Source of the DNA: Paenibacillus ihumii
GTDB lineage: Bacteria > Bacillota > Bacilli > Paenibacillales > Paenibacillaceae
DNA length: 64,000 nt
NCBI RefSeq assembly: GCF_001403875.1
Contig: NZ_LN884299.1
Location: 744,001 to 808,000, forward strand
Direction of reading: 5' to 3'
Numbering within the stretch: the first letter of the stretch is position 1; the number at the start of each line of letters is the position of its first letter. A model generated the notes under the pieces. The model did no database searches, was not told where the DNA came from, and saw only the letters and a program-made list of their open reading frames with translations. Positions 1 through 7,774 of the stretch are shown here, in pieces. The position numbers and the translations under genes are program-made.

Positions 1-162
1 CGCCGCGGATCGCACATTATACTCGGACGGATCAGAATAATCCGATTCCACATCGCTAATGAGCCGGTTTAGTTCCCTGGACATTCCCGTAATTCCATTC
101 TCCATCGTACGCTCTAAACGCTCCAGGTCGCGTGCCAAGCCCCCGATTCTGCCGGGATCCAC
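1..162 (-). CDS. Polymorphic toxin, N-terminal part only (runs off the window)
   Basis: The reverse strand encodes the same helical N-terminus as the complete toxin at 13048-15381: KVDPGRIGGLARDLERLERT followed by more helical sequence. The gene continues beyond base 1, so its toxic tip is not visible. Compared with the other copy there is one extra base at about 169-170. The TTG codon that could start the other copy here reads TTG GAA TAA and stops. The first in-frame candidate is then a GTG at 162. Either this copy is frameshifted at its start or the other copy lost a base; the sequence alone cannot decide which. Its position directly downstream of the PH-domain gene is the same as in copy 2. 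Confidence 0.6.
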   Translation of the reverse strand, partial: MDPGRIGGLARDLERLERTMENGITGMSRELNRLISDVESDYSDPSEYNVRSAA

Positions 163-263
163 TTTATTCCAAACAGCTCCAACCCCATTTCAGGAAAATA
201 CTGTTGTGTGACATTTTACCAAAATACCTACTTTTGAGGAATATATCGGAATACCCATGACAA

Positions 264-292
264 ACAAAAAAGACACCATAAAAAGTGTCTTT
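264..292 (-). terminator. Intrinsic terminator after the PH gene (copy 1)
   Basis: On the reverse strand an 8-bp stem (AAAGACAC / GTGTCTTT) is followed by a run of T. It sits between the PH gene and the toxin start, so the two are probably separate transcripts or joined only by read-through. Confidence 0.75.
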
Positions 293-367
293 CATCCTAT
301 CTCTATTAAATTTTCCAACTTTAGGCCTGAAACTATCCATAGTAAGGGAATAAGAATCTCGTACAAA

Positions 368-742
368 TCACTTTGTTAACAGCGCATTAGCAATCAGCAT
401 ATCGAACCGGCGGATATCGACGCCCTTCTGCAGCTTCACCTTAATATGGCCCGCACGCGTCCACAGTTCCACCTCTGCGTTCATATCCAGAAATCCTCCG
501 GCATTCTCTGTAGACCACATATCGATTGAAGAATAAGGCAGAGAGTAAATCTCCACCTTCTTGCCCGAGAATCCCTGCGCATCCCTGACAATTAATCGCT
601 TGTTGGTAAAAATAGCGCTGTCCCGAAACGTTTTGTAGGCAGCAACGGCTTCTTCGCCAGGAACGAGCAAGCTACTTACATCCGGTGGAATCGGGCACTC
701 GGATACCAAGGTCCACTCGAGTATATGACGTGTCTCAGCCAT
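368..742 (-). CDS. Bacterial PH-domain protein (copy 1)
   Basis: 124 residues that read as a single bacterial pleckstrin-homology-like domain (bPH_1 type): a strand-rich core around FTNKRLIVRD (about residues 45-54), then LPYSSIDMWS and a closing helix at the C-terminus. No signal peptide or membrane segment is visible. The protein is identical in sequence to the one at 15577-15951. Both copies lie directly upstream of a toxin gene on the same strand. That pairing suggests a partner or chaperone of the secreted toxin, but this is inference. The ATG is preceded by a GGGGG ribosome site, slightly degraded compared with GGAGG in copy 2. Confidence 0.8.
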   Translation of the reverse strand: MAETRHILEWTLVSECPIPPDVSSLLVPGEEAVAAYKTFRDSAIFTNKRLIVRDAQGFSGKKVEIYSLPYSSIDMWSTENAGGFLDMNAEVELWTRAGHIKVKLQKGVDIRRFDMLIANALLTK

Positions 743-844
743 GAATTTAACCCCCTAATGATATCGCTTACTATTCATTAAGAGTAACACAAGACCCAAG
801 CAACCGGAACGCCTTGCGCGAATGTATATTTACCCCTGCCATCG

Positions 845-1057
845 TTAAAACCATAGTTTGTAAACGATATATCCTACTATTAATAATAAAATTAATGCTC
901 CGAGTCCCTTCCAGCCCAAACCGCCAGTTAAATCCGCAAAACTTCCATATCCAGCCCGGTCTACCCCATCACCAAAAGCACCAGAAGGGTTATTCTTCAG
1001 CTCCGCTTGCCTCAGACGTTCTCTTAGCTCTCCAGGCGTTTCCTTTCGAGAATCCAT
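845..1057 (-). CDS. DUF6366-type small membrane protein
   Basis: 70 residues. A charged N-terminus (TPGELRERLRQAELKNNPSG) is followed by a GGLGWKG motif and one C-terminal membrane segment (LGALILLLIVGYIVYKLWF). I recognise this layout from the DUF6366 family of small Bacillales proteins of unknown function. It has its own GGAGGTGATC-type ribosome site just upstream. It stands alone between the PH gene and a secreted-protein pair. Confidence 0.7.
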   Translation of the reverse strand: MDSRKETPGELRERLRQAELKNNPSGAFGDGVDRAGYGSFADLTGGLGWKGLGALILLLIVGYIVYKLWF

Positions 1058-1128
1058 TTGATCACCTCCGGATCTTTACTATTTACGCACTAGTTATATT
1101 CCATTGTAGATAACAATTCTATAAATGC

Positions 1129-1491
1129 CTACAAATGTTGCATAAATTTTCCCTTGTGTGTAATCGTGGTGCCATGACTTGTGCCATATACAATGTCGAA
1201 ACCTTTAAATTCCTTAGGCTTTCTAATTGCCTTATCAATTTGTTGCTGGAGTAGCGAAGTATTTAACTGTCTCCCGTGTGCCTTTTTAGGATAAAAATCC
1301 TTTAACCCGTACAACTCTTCCATATCCTGATTAGCTCTTTGTAACACCTTTTCAGGAGTAAGGGTCTTTAAATACTCCTCGAGAGTCACCTTAACTTCGG
1401 TTACTTCTTCTGACTCAGCTGATATATTGACTTGTGATATAAGGCCGCTGATAAGTACAGCCAGCAAAAATACAGCAATTTTCCTTCTCAT
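1129..1491 (-). CDS. Small secreted protein, unknown family
   Basis: About 120 residues. The best start is the ATG at 1491 (MRRKIAVFLLAVLISGLIS...), because AGGTGGGG lies 8 bases upstream and overlaps the stop codon of the preceding gene. An in-frame GTG at 1503 is possible. The N-terminus is a typical signal peptide. The mature part is charged and helical (VTLEEYLKTLTPEKVLQRAN) and ends in VYGTSHGTTITHKGKFMQHL. I do not recognise the family. It is almost certainly co-transcribed with the copper-amine-oxidase-N protein upstream. Confidence 0.65.
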   Translation of the reverse strand: MRRKIAVFLLAVLISGLISQVNISAESEEVTEVKVTLEEYLKTLTPEKVLQRANQDMEELYGLKDFYPKKAHGRQLNTSLLQQQIDKAIRKPKEFKGFDIVYGTSHGTTITHKGKFMQHL

Positions 1492-1503
1492 AGAAAACCC
1501 CAC

Positions 1504-2385
1504 CTACTTATATCTGATCGATACAATGATATTATCCCAATACTTAGATTCCACTTGAATTCTGTAAGTCTTGTCGTTGAATTTCTTCGCTTCTAAGATG
1601 TCATCCCGTTTCGTCTTTTGTTTTACATATTTCATAATATTGTCCACTGTTTCGGTCTCAATTTGTTGGCGCAGAAGCTCATCTAAATCTTTGACCTGCT
1701 GATTATAATCCACATCATCTACGTCAAAATTGATACTAGGTTGTAGGAACAGGTCTTTCTCTCCTGTAGCTTCGCCACTTACAGTTAACCCAGATTTATA
1801 TAACCCGTAGTAGCTGAATCCCCCTGTAGATTTCTTTTCAGTCTTCCCTTCTACACTTCTCGAAGCCTTCCATTCTTCCCAAGGATCTTTGGGGGGTGTC
1901 TTGCCTTTTGAGGTTTCAGGTTGCTCCGCTGCAAGCCCAGTCAGGATCTCCACGCTATATAGGTCTGGATGCCACGTTACCTTGGCACCAAGTGCCTCGC
2001 TGACAAATCGCAAAGGGACAAAAGCTCTGTTCTGTTTTTCCTGAGCAACCGTGTCCATTTGTTTAGTTTGACCATTTACGGTAAACGCCTTTTTTCCTAG
2101 AGTTAGGACAATTGTGTCTTCCCCCATTTGTACAGTGACTTGCTTACTATGGCTGCTCCAGCGAACTTCAGCTCCAAGCGCTTCACTTACAAATCTGACA
2201 GGCACCTGGACCCGGTTGCTCTTATCCATGAACGGCTTCGCATCCGGGAAAGATATCAAGTTCCCATTGACCTCTACAACGATTGACCCCTTCGCCGCCG
2301 AAGACCATGCGGGTGCGATTGTCAGAGCTAGTACCATGGTCAGGAGCAATACCCCTAGCTTCTTAATTCTCTTGTAATTCATCAT
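1504..2385 (-). CDS. Secreted protein with copper-amine-oxidase N-terminal-like domain
   Basis: About 293 residues from ATG at 2385, chosen because AAAGGAG sits 7-8 bases upstream; longer in-frame extensions lack a ribosome site. A signal peptide (KKLGVLLLTMVLALTIAP) is followed by two repeats of the Cu_amine_oxidN1 (stalk-like) fold. These are marked by RVQVPVRFVSEALGAEVRW and AFVPLRFVSEALGAKVTW, each ending in a short VTV/VEI strand. The C-terminal half has no family I know. Such proteins are common at the Paenibacillus surface and the domain is structural rather than enzymatic. It overlaps the ribosome site of the next gene, so the two form an operon. Confidence 0.8.
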   Translation of the reverse strand: MMNYKRIKKLGVLLLTMVLALTIAPAWSSAAKGSIVVEVNGNLISFPDAKPFMDKSNRVQVPVRFVSEALGAEVRWSSHSKQVTVQMGEDTIVLTLGKKAFTVNGQTKQMDTVAQEKQNRAFVPLRFVSEALGAKVTWHPDLYSVEILTGLAAEQPETSKGKTPPKDPWEEWKASRSVEGKTEKKSTGGFSYYGLYKSGLTVSGEATGEKDLFLQPSINFDVDDVDYNQQVKDLDELLRQQIETETVDNIMKYVKQKTKRDDILEAKKFNDKTYRIQVESKYWDNIIVSIRYK

Positions 2386-2754
2386 TTTATCTCCTTTTTT
2401 ATGTATTAGTAGAAGGCGTTCTCTATCTCCTTCTATCTGGAAGTTTACTAGATTGAACCATTTCATACAATAACTATGAGTCGATTGTCGCACCTTATAT
2501 AGTCTCATTGAATTATCAAACCGCTCCTATATACCTAGTCAAACTCGCCCTTTCCCTAAAATCTTTTGAGCCTATGGGTTATCTGATTACTCTCCCGAGC
2601 TATTGCGAGCCCCGTTAGCTGGCAGAACCCATTTCACGTCCAGCTCTATAATTACTCCTTCAATTTCTCTATCCGACAGGGCTGTCGCGGTTAAGACCCA
2701 TACAAAAAGAAAATCCCCACATCACTGCGGGGGCTAGATTAGCAAACAACTGCA

Positions 2755-2905
2755 GCGCTTCGCTATGAGATCGAGCAGCGGCCCCTGTACGAATCAGTGG
2801 TCAACGCCCTTCTCTAGCTCTATGTCGAGGCCTTTAAGAGCTCGGATGGCTACGATCAGGCTAAGGATATTATGACCATGATCTGTAGGTATATGAAACT
2901 TTAGA
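2755..2905 (+). pseudogene. Decayed coding fragment
   Basis: Reading forward, the frame containing RYEIEQRPLYESVVNALL, then a TAG, then LYVEAFKSSDGYDQAKDIM and MTMICRYMKL looks protein-like but lacks a start and has an internal stop. Family not recognised. A forward terminator-like hairpin follows at 2934-2966, consistent with the 3' end of a dead gene. Confidence 0.35.
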
Positions 2906-2933
2906 TTAGGACATTCTTTCGCATAGAGCGAAG

Positions 2934-2966
2934 CCCCCACTCTCCTATGAGAACAGGGGCTTGCTT
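2934..2966 (+). terminator. Terminator-like hairpin
   Basis: Arms AAGCCCC and GGGGCTT separated by about 15 bases, followed by gcttttt on the forward strand. It would end the decayed fragment before it. Confidence 0.5.
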
Positions 2967-3037
2967 TTTAAATGTCGAACATCATATCTAAGCCATACGA
3001 ACTGAAACCCGTCAAAAATAACCTCACTAGCTAAGTA

Positions 3038-3895
3038 TCAACCCAAAGGATAAAGCTCTATCGTAAAATTGTTCCCATTAAAATAAACGAGGTCGCCGTG
3101 ATCGTAATTCCATACGACTTGCAGATGAGTCGGCTGCTTGATTCCATCGATCGTCTTGTAATCCTTAAATAAAACCGACCAGGCCACCTGTTGAACAGTT
3201 CCATCAGCAGATATGGCCGACCTGTCCTCCGTCGTAAAGGCTAGCAGCTGCCCGCTGTCGCTGAAGGTAAATATCCCGTTGGCCGATAGGCCGTTATAGG
3301 TAATCGTCGCTTTGGCCTGCGTAGCATCTATGGCTTCCCAGGTGATGTAGTCCTGTAAGGCTGCATTAGGCATAACCAGGGACTCTGAGAGGAACGTAAC
3401 CAGACAAGCTTGGTTCATAGCCTCTCCTGTCTGTTGGAATAGGGGGATGATTTTGCCGAGGATTCCCTTCATGCTGCCATGACCAGCAACATACGAAATC
3501 AAACCCTTCGAACGGGATGCCTTACATAGATGTATCAATGTAAGCAAGCCTAACAGGCTCGCGGACGAAATTGTACTGCGTGTAATCGATTCGGATCGGC
3601 GCCTTATCCGGCGACAGGATGAAATCTACGTCTTTAAACGTAGCTTTCATGTAGGACATCTTCGGAGTGCCGAGATGTCCGCTGTATTCGAAATATCGTC
3701 TGACAGGCTCCGGCAATTCCTGAATATCATCCGGCGTAAACCTATCCTCCGAAGCTGAGCAGCTGGGGGGGCAGTAAACTTGATCTGCTCTGTAACGCTC
3801 TTCGCGAATTTCGTTCTAGTGGCGGAATAAGGCAAGTTAAAAAAGACAACGATCCCTGCTGCTATAACCGCGAGCGTTACTATGATCATCCACAT
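3038..3895 (-). pseudogene. DUF6544-family protein, broken
   Basis: Three overlapping reverse-strand pieces together encode one protein. The first is a membrane-anchored N-terminus (IVTLAVIAAGIVVFFNLPYS). The second begins around LPEPVRRYFEYSGHLGTPKM and ends AYIDTSM. The third begins around YVAGHGSMKGILGKIIP and runs to the C-terminus. The first break is a shift at a run of seven G at about 3765-3771. The second combines an in-frame TAA directly after DTSM with a frameshift a few codons later. Restored, the protein has the length and motifs I associate with DUF6544 (function unknown). A marR-like gene follows upstream, itself truncated, so the regulator/target pair appears to be decaying together. 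Confidence 0.75.
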
Positions 3896-3903
3896 GAATC
3901 TTT

Positions 3904-4327
3904 TTACCCCCTCTCCTTCTCATCTAGCGCATTCTCCATTCTATTCACATTGTCAGCCAGCTTCATTATTCCTTCGTACAGCCCGTCCGTCAGCTTGTGA
4001 TCGAATGTGTCGAATAAGCTAGACATGAATGCTTCCTCCTTGCCGCTTCTGTTCTGAAAATAAGCGATACATTTCGGGGTGAGGTGAATTCGGACGATTC
4101 TCGCATCCCTCTCGTCCTTCTTTAGCGTCACGAAGCCCTGTTTCTCTAGCAGGGAGGCCATTTTCTTCACATTTTGCCGGGAGTTCCCGGTCACCTTGGC
4201 CACTTCGCTGATAGTTGGAGCCGGCTGTTCAAGCTTCGAGATCACAGCGATGAACAGCCACTGCTTCAGCGTCATATTCTCATCCAGCTTGTCGCCTAAC
4301 GCCTGCAGCCGGTTCGCCAGAAATCTT
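3904..4327 (-). pseudogene. MarR-family regulator, 5'-truncated
   Basis: The reverse strand encodes a winged-helix MarR protein: MTLKQWLFIAVISKL, the recognition region TISEVAKVTGNSRQNVKKMA, and a wing with KKDERDARIVRIHLT. Homologous reading continues upstream of the ATG at 4275 as FLANRLQALGDKLDEN, but it stops resembling the family at about 4327 and no start codon or ribosome site is found. The first 10-15 residues are therefore missing. A 123-residue protein from the internal ATG might still be made, but it would lack helix 1, which MarR dimers need. The break lies next to the 3' relic of another gene (4352-4410), marking a rearrangement junction. Confidence 0.6.
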
Positions 4328-4351
4328 AATACGGTACACCGGTTATATATG

Positions 4352-4410
4352 TTATTGGTTGAATGTTGGGTACAACGTTCTCAATGATGCAATCTTATTA
4401 ATTTCATATT
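4352..4410 (-). pseudogene. Severed 3' end of the gene at 5961-6326
   Basis: The reverse strand encodes YEINKIASLRTLYPTFNQ and a stop. Removing the insertion sequence and one copy of the TATT duplication joins this in frame to the end of the 121-residue gene on the other side (…KCNYQ + YEINK…). Confidence 0.75.
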
Positions 4411-5965
4411 GAATCAATTTCATAATGCTTAGTTACAAAATCGTAGACTAACCGAATTAAAGCATTTCCATTTTAAAAAAAACTATGCGGCTCGTTCTTG
4501 TAACTGACGGCTTAAACGATCACACGCTAACTTCATGCAATTGTAAACTAAAGTAACCAAGTTTAAATGAACCTTAGCTTTTTGACCTGTTCGATGTCTC
4601 ACATTGTTCAGTTGGAAAAATTCTTTCAAGTAAGCATTCACTCTTTCCACTGCAGATCGTCTCTTAGCAATTTCTTTCCACTGCTTTGAGCCTCTGGCCG
4701 GAGCGGTATATTTTCTAAGATCCGTTGTAATCTTCATTTTATAGACCTTCTGGCAAAGTGAATCATGCGCTAATGGACAGCTTGCACATTCTTTCGGTCG
4801 AACATATTTGAGTATTTCATAGGTTGGATCGTAGCTGTCATAGCGATAAGAATGTTCCCTGACACAAGTGGGTGCGAAGTATTCGTCAAATCCAACAAGT
4901 TCTGGTTCCCGCCGACGATTATAAGCAATAACAGCATGTGCATCTGCTTCTCGAATTTGCTTGTATATGGCTTCATAATCATATCCAGCATCCATGGTTA
5001 CGTACTTGATATTGAAATTCGGATGCTGTAATGCCATCCCTTTTAGGAGCGGAATGGCAGCTTTACCATCATTCAAGCTCCCAGAAGATAGCATTGCTCC
5101 AAGGATATATTGACTCTGCGATCCTACGGCAAGGTGACCTTTATAGCCATACCAAAAGACATTTTTGCCATCGCTATTCTTCTTGACTCCCCATTGCGGA
5201 TCAAGAGGCATTTGATCTCGTAAAATGTTGAACGGCTCATGTAATTGGGCAGCGATTTCTTTCTCGAAGATTGGTTTTTGCTCCTCTTCTTCTTGTTTTT
5301 GTTTCAACCAAGCTTCGCGTTCAGCTTTCGCTTTTCGCCCACGCTTTTTGGGTTCTGGCTTTTCCTTTTCTTGCTTTGCAGGCGCCTGATCTCGAGCTTC
5401 GATATGGGTAGCATCAATAGCAACCGTATCGTCTGTAATAAATCCTTCGGCCATGGCATGTTCTAGTAGCTGCTGTTGCATCTCTTCTAGCGCATGGCTT
5501 TCGCTTATCTTACGCATTAATCGGGAGTAAGAAGAAGCCGATGGGATCGATTCTGACAGCATAAAGCCACAATCCAAGCGAAATAAGATGTCATGTTGAA
5601 GTCTCTTTATTAAATCTTTGATCGTAGGAATACGTTCTACGATTCGGATGATCAAGGAATAGACCATTGCCCTATAATTCACTTCAATGGGCGCACCATA
5701 AAGAGATGTTTTTCTGACCAAACGTAGAATAGGTGCAATGTCAATCGTAGAAAAAACCTCACGAAAACGATCTTTTTGTTCCATTTCATAAAGTTCTTGC
5801 AGGGTAAATAAACTCTCGTGTCGAATATATGGCATAGGGAGTTCACCTCGTCTCATTAGTTTGGTTTGGTCACTATACTAATTCGAGATTTGGGGAGGTA
5901 CTCCTTTTTCTATGCCTTAAAAACCAGTCGTGGCAAGGCTTTTGATTTATGAAATTGATTCTATT
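4407..5965 (-). mobile_element. IS1182-family insertion sequence with 4-bp target duplication
   Basis: The outer inverted repeats are GAATCAATTTCATAA at 4411-4425 and its complement at 5947-5961, a perfect 15-bp match. They are flanked by TATT on both sides (4407-4410 and 5962-5965), which is the target-site duplication. The single transposase gene inside is intact. The element landed in the 3' part of a small gene and replaced its last 18 codons by a stop formed at the junction. Confidence 0.85.
4483..5835 (-). CDS. IS1182-family transposase
   Basis: About 450 residues from the ATG at 5835 (MPYIRHESLFTLQELYEMEQ), which follows a GAGGTGAAC ribosome site. The N-terminal half carries the DUF772-like helical region (NYRAMVYSLIIRIVERIP). 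The catalytic DDE residues can be placed at VAIDATHIEA, YVTMDAGYDYEA and RRSAVERVNAYLKEFF. Between them are the cysteines of CASCPLAHDSLC, usual for this family. A lysine/glutamate-rich insert (about 155-195) separates the first Asp from the next domain. Length and order match full IS1182 transposases, so it should be active. Confidence 0.9.
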   Translation of the reverse strand: MPYIRHESLFTLQELYEMEQKDRFREVFSTIDIAPILRLVRKTSLYGAPIEVNYRAMVYSLIIRIVERIPTIKDLIKRLQHDILFRLDCGFMLSESIPSASSYSRLMRKISESHALEEMQQQLLEHAMAEGFITDDTVAIDATHIEARDQAPAKQEKEKPEPKKRGRKAKAEREAWLKQKQEEEEQKPIFEKEIAAQLHEPFNILRDQMPLDPQWGVKKNSDGKNVFWYGYKGHLAVGSQSQYILGAMLSSGSLNDGKAAIPLLKGMALQHPNFNIKYVTMDAGYDYEAIYKQIREADAHAVIAYNRRREPELVGFDEYFAPTCVREHSYRYDSYDPTYEILKYVRPKECASCPLAHDSLCQKVYKMKITTDLRKYTAPARGSKQWKEIAKRRSAVERVNAYLKEFFQLNNVRHRTGQKAKVHLNLVTLVYNCMKLACDRLSRQLQERAA

Positions 5966-6326
5966 GATAATTACATTTTCCTTTAAAATAAGTCTCCATG
6001 CATTGAAAAAACTCATCTGCACCGTTTAATAATGTTTCAATTAATTCATTTTGGGGAAGTGCAACTTTTAGATGGTTATTAGACTCTAGTTCGAACAGTA
6101 CTGTATTTCCAGATAACGATTTTAAACTTAGTTTTACAGGTTGGTCAGGAAAGTACGTTTCCCCATACCCAGTATTCAACATGTCATCTAGAACATTTAG
6201 AATGTATGCCCATAATTGATCAACTAAATCCCATAGAGTAGCATCAAGTAGTGTCTGTTCAAAATACTTTAATGTGATTGCTCCATTCAAATAATCAAAA
6301 TCTAGTGAATTTTCGAGATTCAACAT
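5961..6326 (-). pseudogene. Small immunity-like protein, 3' end removed by IS1182
   Basis: 121 codons remain (LENSLDFDYLNGAITLKYFE...FFQCMETYFKGKCNYQ). The stop codon is made from the last base of the insertion sequence and the target duplication, so the original protein was longer by about 18 residues, found at 4352-4410. The 5' end is also uncertain: no ribosome site precedes ATG 6326, and the frame stays open upstream as DYFVQINNTHA. I do not recognise the family. Its size, acidic character and place downstream of a toxin tip and immunity gene suggest another immunity or accessory gene of the toxin locus, which is inference. Confidence 0.6.
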
Positions 6327-6424
6327 CGCATGAGTGTTATTAATCTGAACAAAATAATCTTAGAAATTAGATTGCAAAAGGGATAAGTCGTTAATTTTTG
6401 TGTCTGGTAAATTGACAAAGGTAT

Positions 6425-6475
6425 TTACATAAAACAATTTGCTAACTTAGCATATTCCTTAACTGAATAATTCAT
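6425..6475 (-). pseudogene. Relic of the small HTH gene (5' end only)
   Basis: A 16-codon frame starts MNYSVKEYAKLANC after an AAGGGAG ribosome site and then stops. Its start resembles that of the HTH gene at 11386-11649 (MMHPIKECIQKLGL), and both follow the same 290-bp leader repeat. It looks like a truncated copy of that gene. Confidence 0.4.
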
Positions 6476-6479
6476 CGAT

Positions 6480-6770
6480 GATTGCTCCCTTCGAGATGTT
6501 TTACCTTATAGGTTAGACACTCTACAGGCAAGAATCACACCAGACATACAGAAGCATAGAGCGTTTTTGAATCTTGAATTTGTCACATCGGAGAAATCCA
6601 TGAATAACAAGGCAACTCTGAATTGTAAGGGTAGTACCCGAATGCATTCGATTAGATTACCGCATCTCGTCACACTAATCGACTAAGTTTAATTCAATTA
6701 AGTAAATTTGCTTGGCTTTATTATCTATCGCCTACTTCATAGACGGTGCGTAGTGTGAAATTAGTTAGTA
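6480..6770 (-). repeat. Leader repeat, copy 1
   Basis: About 290 bp similar (roughly 70-75% by eye) to 11655-11975. The best-kept blocks are CTTATAGGTTAGACACTCTA plus CAGGCA (6508-6533), CAGACATACAGAAGCATAGA, a CTTGAATTTGTCACATCGG block and the GACGGTGCGT block near 6744. In each copy it separates an immunity gene on the right from a small HTH gene start on the left, so it lies 5' of that gene on the reverse strand. Confidence 0.7.
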
Positions 6771-6774
6771 AAAA

Positions 6775-7200
6775 CTACAAGTTGTCAATTCCTTCTTGAA
6801 ACATATCAAGTAAATAATCTTCAAATGTATCATAACGAACAGAGGGCTCTTTCCCACCCCTATCCCAACTAAACACCCTATCATCATTAAAATCAGCAGA
6901 AAACATACAACGAACAAACTCTCCTGAATCCTCAATTACAATTAGCTTTAAATCCAATCCTAATTTTCTCCATCTTTCAGTAGCTTTTACGACAGACGCC
7001 CCAAGATTCCCTTGAACTCCTAAGACCTCCATCCCACAAATTCCACCTGAACCATAATTTTTTATAAATTCTCGATAACTTTGAGGAAATCCTAAACCAA
7101 GCATTTCTTCAGCATTACGAACATCCTCATCGGATACTTTTCCGAAAAAGTCCTTTTCTTGACCATACTCTTCGATCATATTTAATAATTGTTCATTCAT
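6775..7200 (-). CDS. SMI1/KNR4 (SUKH) family immunity protein
   Basis: 141 residues with the SUKH signature: an N-terminal helix with VSDEDVRNAEEMLGLGFPQS, then YREFIKNYGSGGICGMEVLG, a central strand pair, and VFSWDRGG before the closing helix DTFEDYLLDMFQEG. SUKH proteins are the commonest immunity proteins of bacterial polymorphic toxins. Its ATG follows a GGAGGGATACC ribosome site. It lies 17 bases after the orphan toxin tip at 7218-7704 on the same strand, so it is the likely cognate immunity protein for that nuclease. Which target it binds is inferred from position only. Confidence 0.85.
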   Translation of the reverse strand: MNEQLLNMIEEYGQEKDFFGKVSDEDVRNAEEMLGLGFPQSYREFIKNYGSGGICGMEVLGVQGNLGASVVKATERWRKLGLDLKLIVIEDSGEFVRCMFSADFNDDRVFSWDRGGKEPSVRYDTFEDYLLDMFQEGIDNL

Positions 7201-7217
7201 GGTATCCCTCCTCTTAA

Positions 7218-7704
7218 CTACTCCTCATTAGCACGCATCTTCCAGTAATTACTTCTGAAGTTATTATACTGTTTTTCAAGTAATGGATCATTTCTAAAGC
7301 TATTTCCGTCCTCTATCAAGCCATGTAATTCACTACTATATTTATCATGAGTTATTTCAGCGATTTCAACCATACCTCCAGGCTCTTTTTGGATTAGATG
7401 GTGAAGCTCTACTTTACTCTCCTCACCATCTTTAACAACATAAGGCGATTTTCCTTTCGCCATTAGTTCCTTATTAGTTAATCCACCTGCAGCAGGATCT
7501 TTTGGTACGTAATTTTTATCAATTTCGATTTGGTATACTCTTCTCGAAACATCAACATCTTTCCCTACGACTTTAACAGAACCCTTTACTTCTACTGCAG
7601 TATATTTATCATGTAACCAGTCCAGTTCGATTTTTTCAGAAGATAGTTTTGTGGCTTTTAGTCTAGTATTAACTGTCCCAGATACTACACCTTCACCCGT
7701 CCCC
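7218..7704 (-). pseudogene. Orphan toxin tip, LHH/HNH-type nuclease
   Basis: The frame is open from 7704 with no start codon; the first ATG (7463) is internal, and a TAG lies directly upstream in frame. The peptide begins GTGEGVVSGTVN, contains a linker KDPAAGGLTNKELMAKGKSP and ends in VELHHLIQKEPGGMVEIAEI with a following H-x-K-Y. This is the LHH/HNH-EndoVII nuclease signature of toxin C-termini. The first codons (GTG at peptide level, CACCCGTCCCCT in the DNA) are shared with the stem/tip joint of the full toxin near 13510-13520. It therefore looks like a displaced C-terminal cassette that needs recombination with a stem to be expressed. Confidence 0.75.
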
Positions 7705-7732
7705 TATGTGGTAAAGCTAAATCCCGCTAAAG

Positions 7733-7769
7733 GAATGGTGGCAGTCGAACTTTCCAACTACCACCATTC
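7733..7769. repeat. Palindromic hairpin in the IS110 downstream end
   Basis: A 9-bp perfect arm pair GAATGGTGG (7733-7741) and CCACCATTC (7761-7769). It lies just after the recombinase gene's stop codon and could end its transcript, though no T-run follows. Confidence 0.7.
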
Positions 7770-7774
7770 TATCA

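Larger units (their letters stand above)
1..763. repeat. Direct repeat copy 1 (PH gene + toxin 5' end)
   Basis: This stretch matches 15211-15972 almost base for base. It covers the start of a toxin gene, a terminator hairpin and the whole PH-domain gene. Differences are scattered substitutions plus one extra C near position 170. Similarity fades just upstream of the PH gene's ribosome site. The left end of the repeat lies outside the window. Confidence 0.95.
2386..3037. other. Gene-free stretch with decayed fragments
   Basis: No intact gene. At 2705-2760 there is a reverse-strand terminator-like hairpin (cccc..gggg then a T-rich tract) followed by a short match to the 3' end of the gene at 11093-11389 (the L-P/Q-L-F codons and flanking bases). 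This suggests a relic of the same small gene. At 2755-2905 the forward strand reads as a decayed coding fragment with one internal stop. A hairpin with AAGCCCC/GGGGCTT arms and a forward T-run lies at 2934-2966. Confidence 0.5.
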
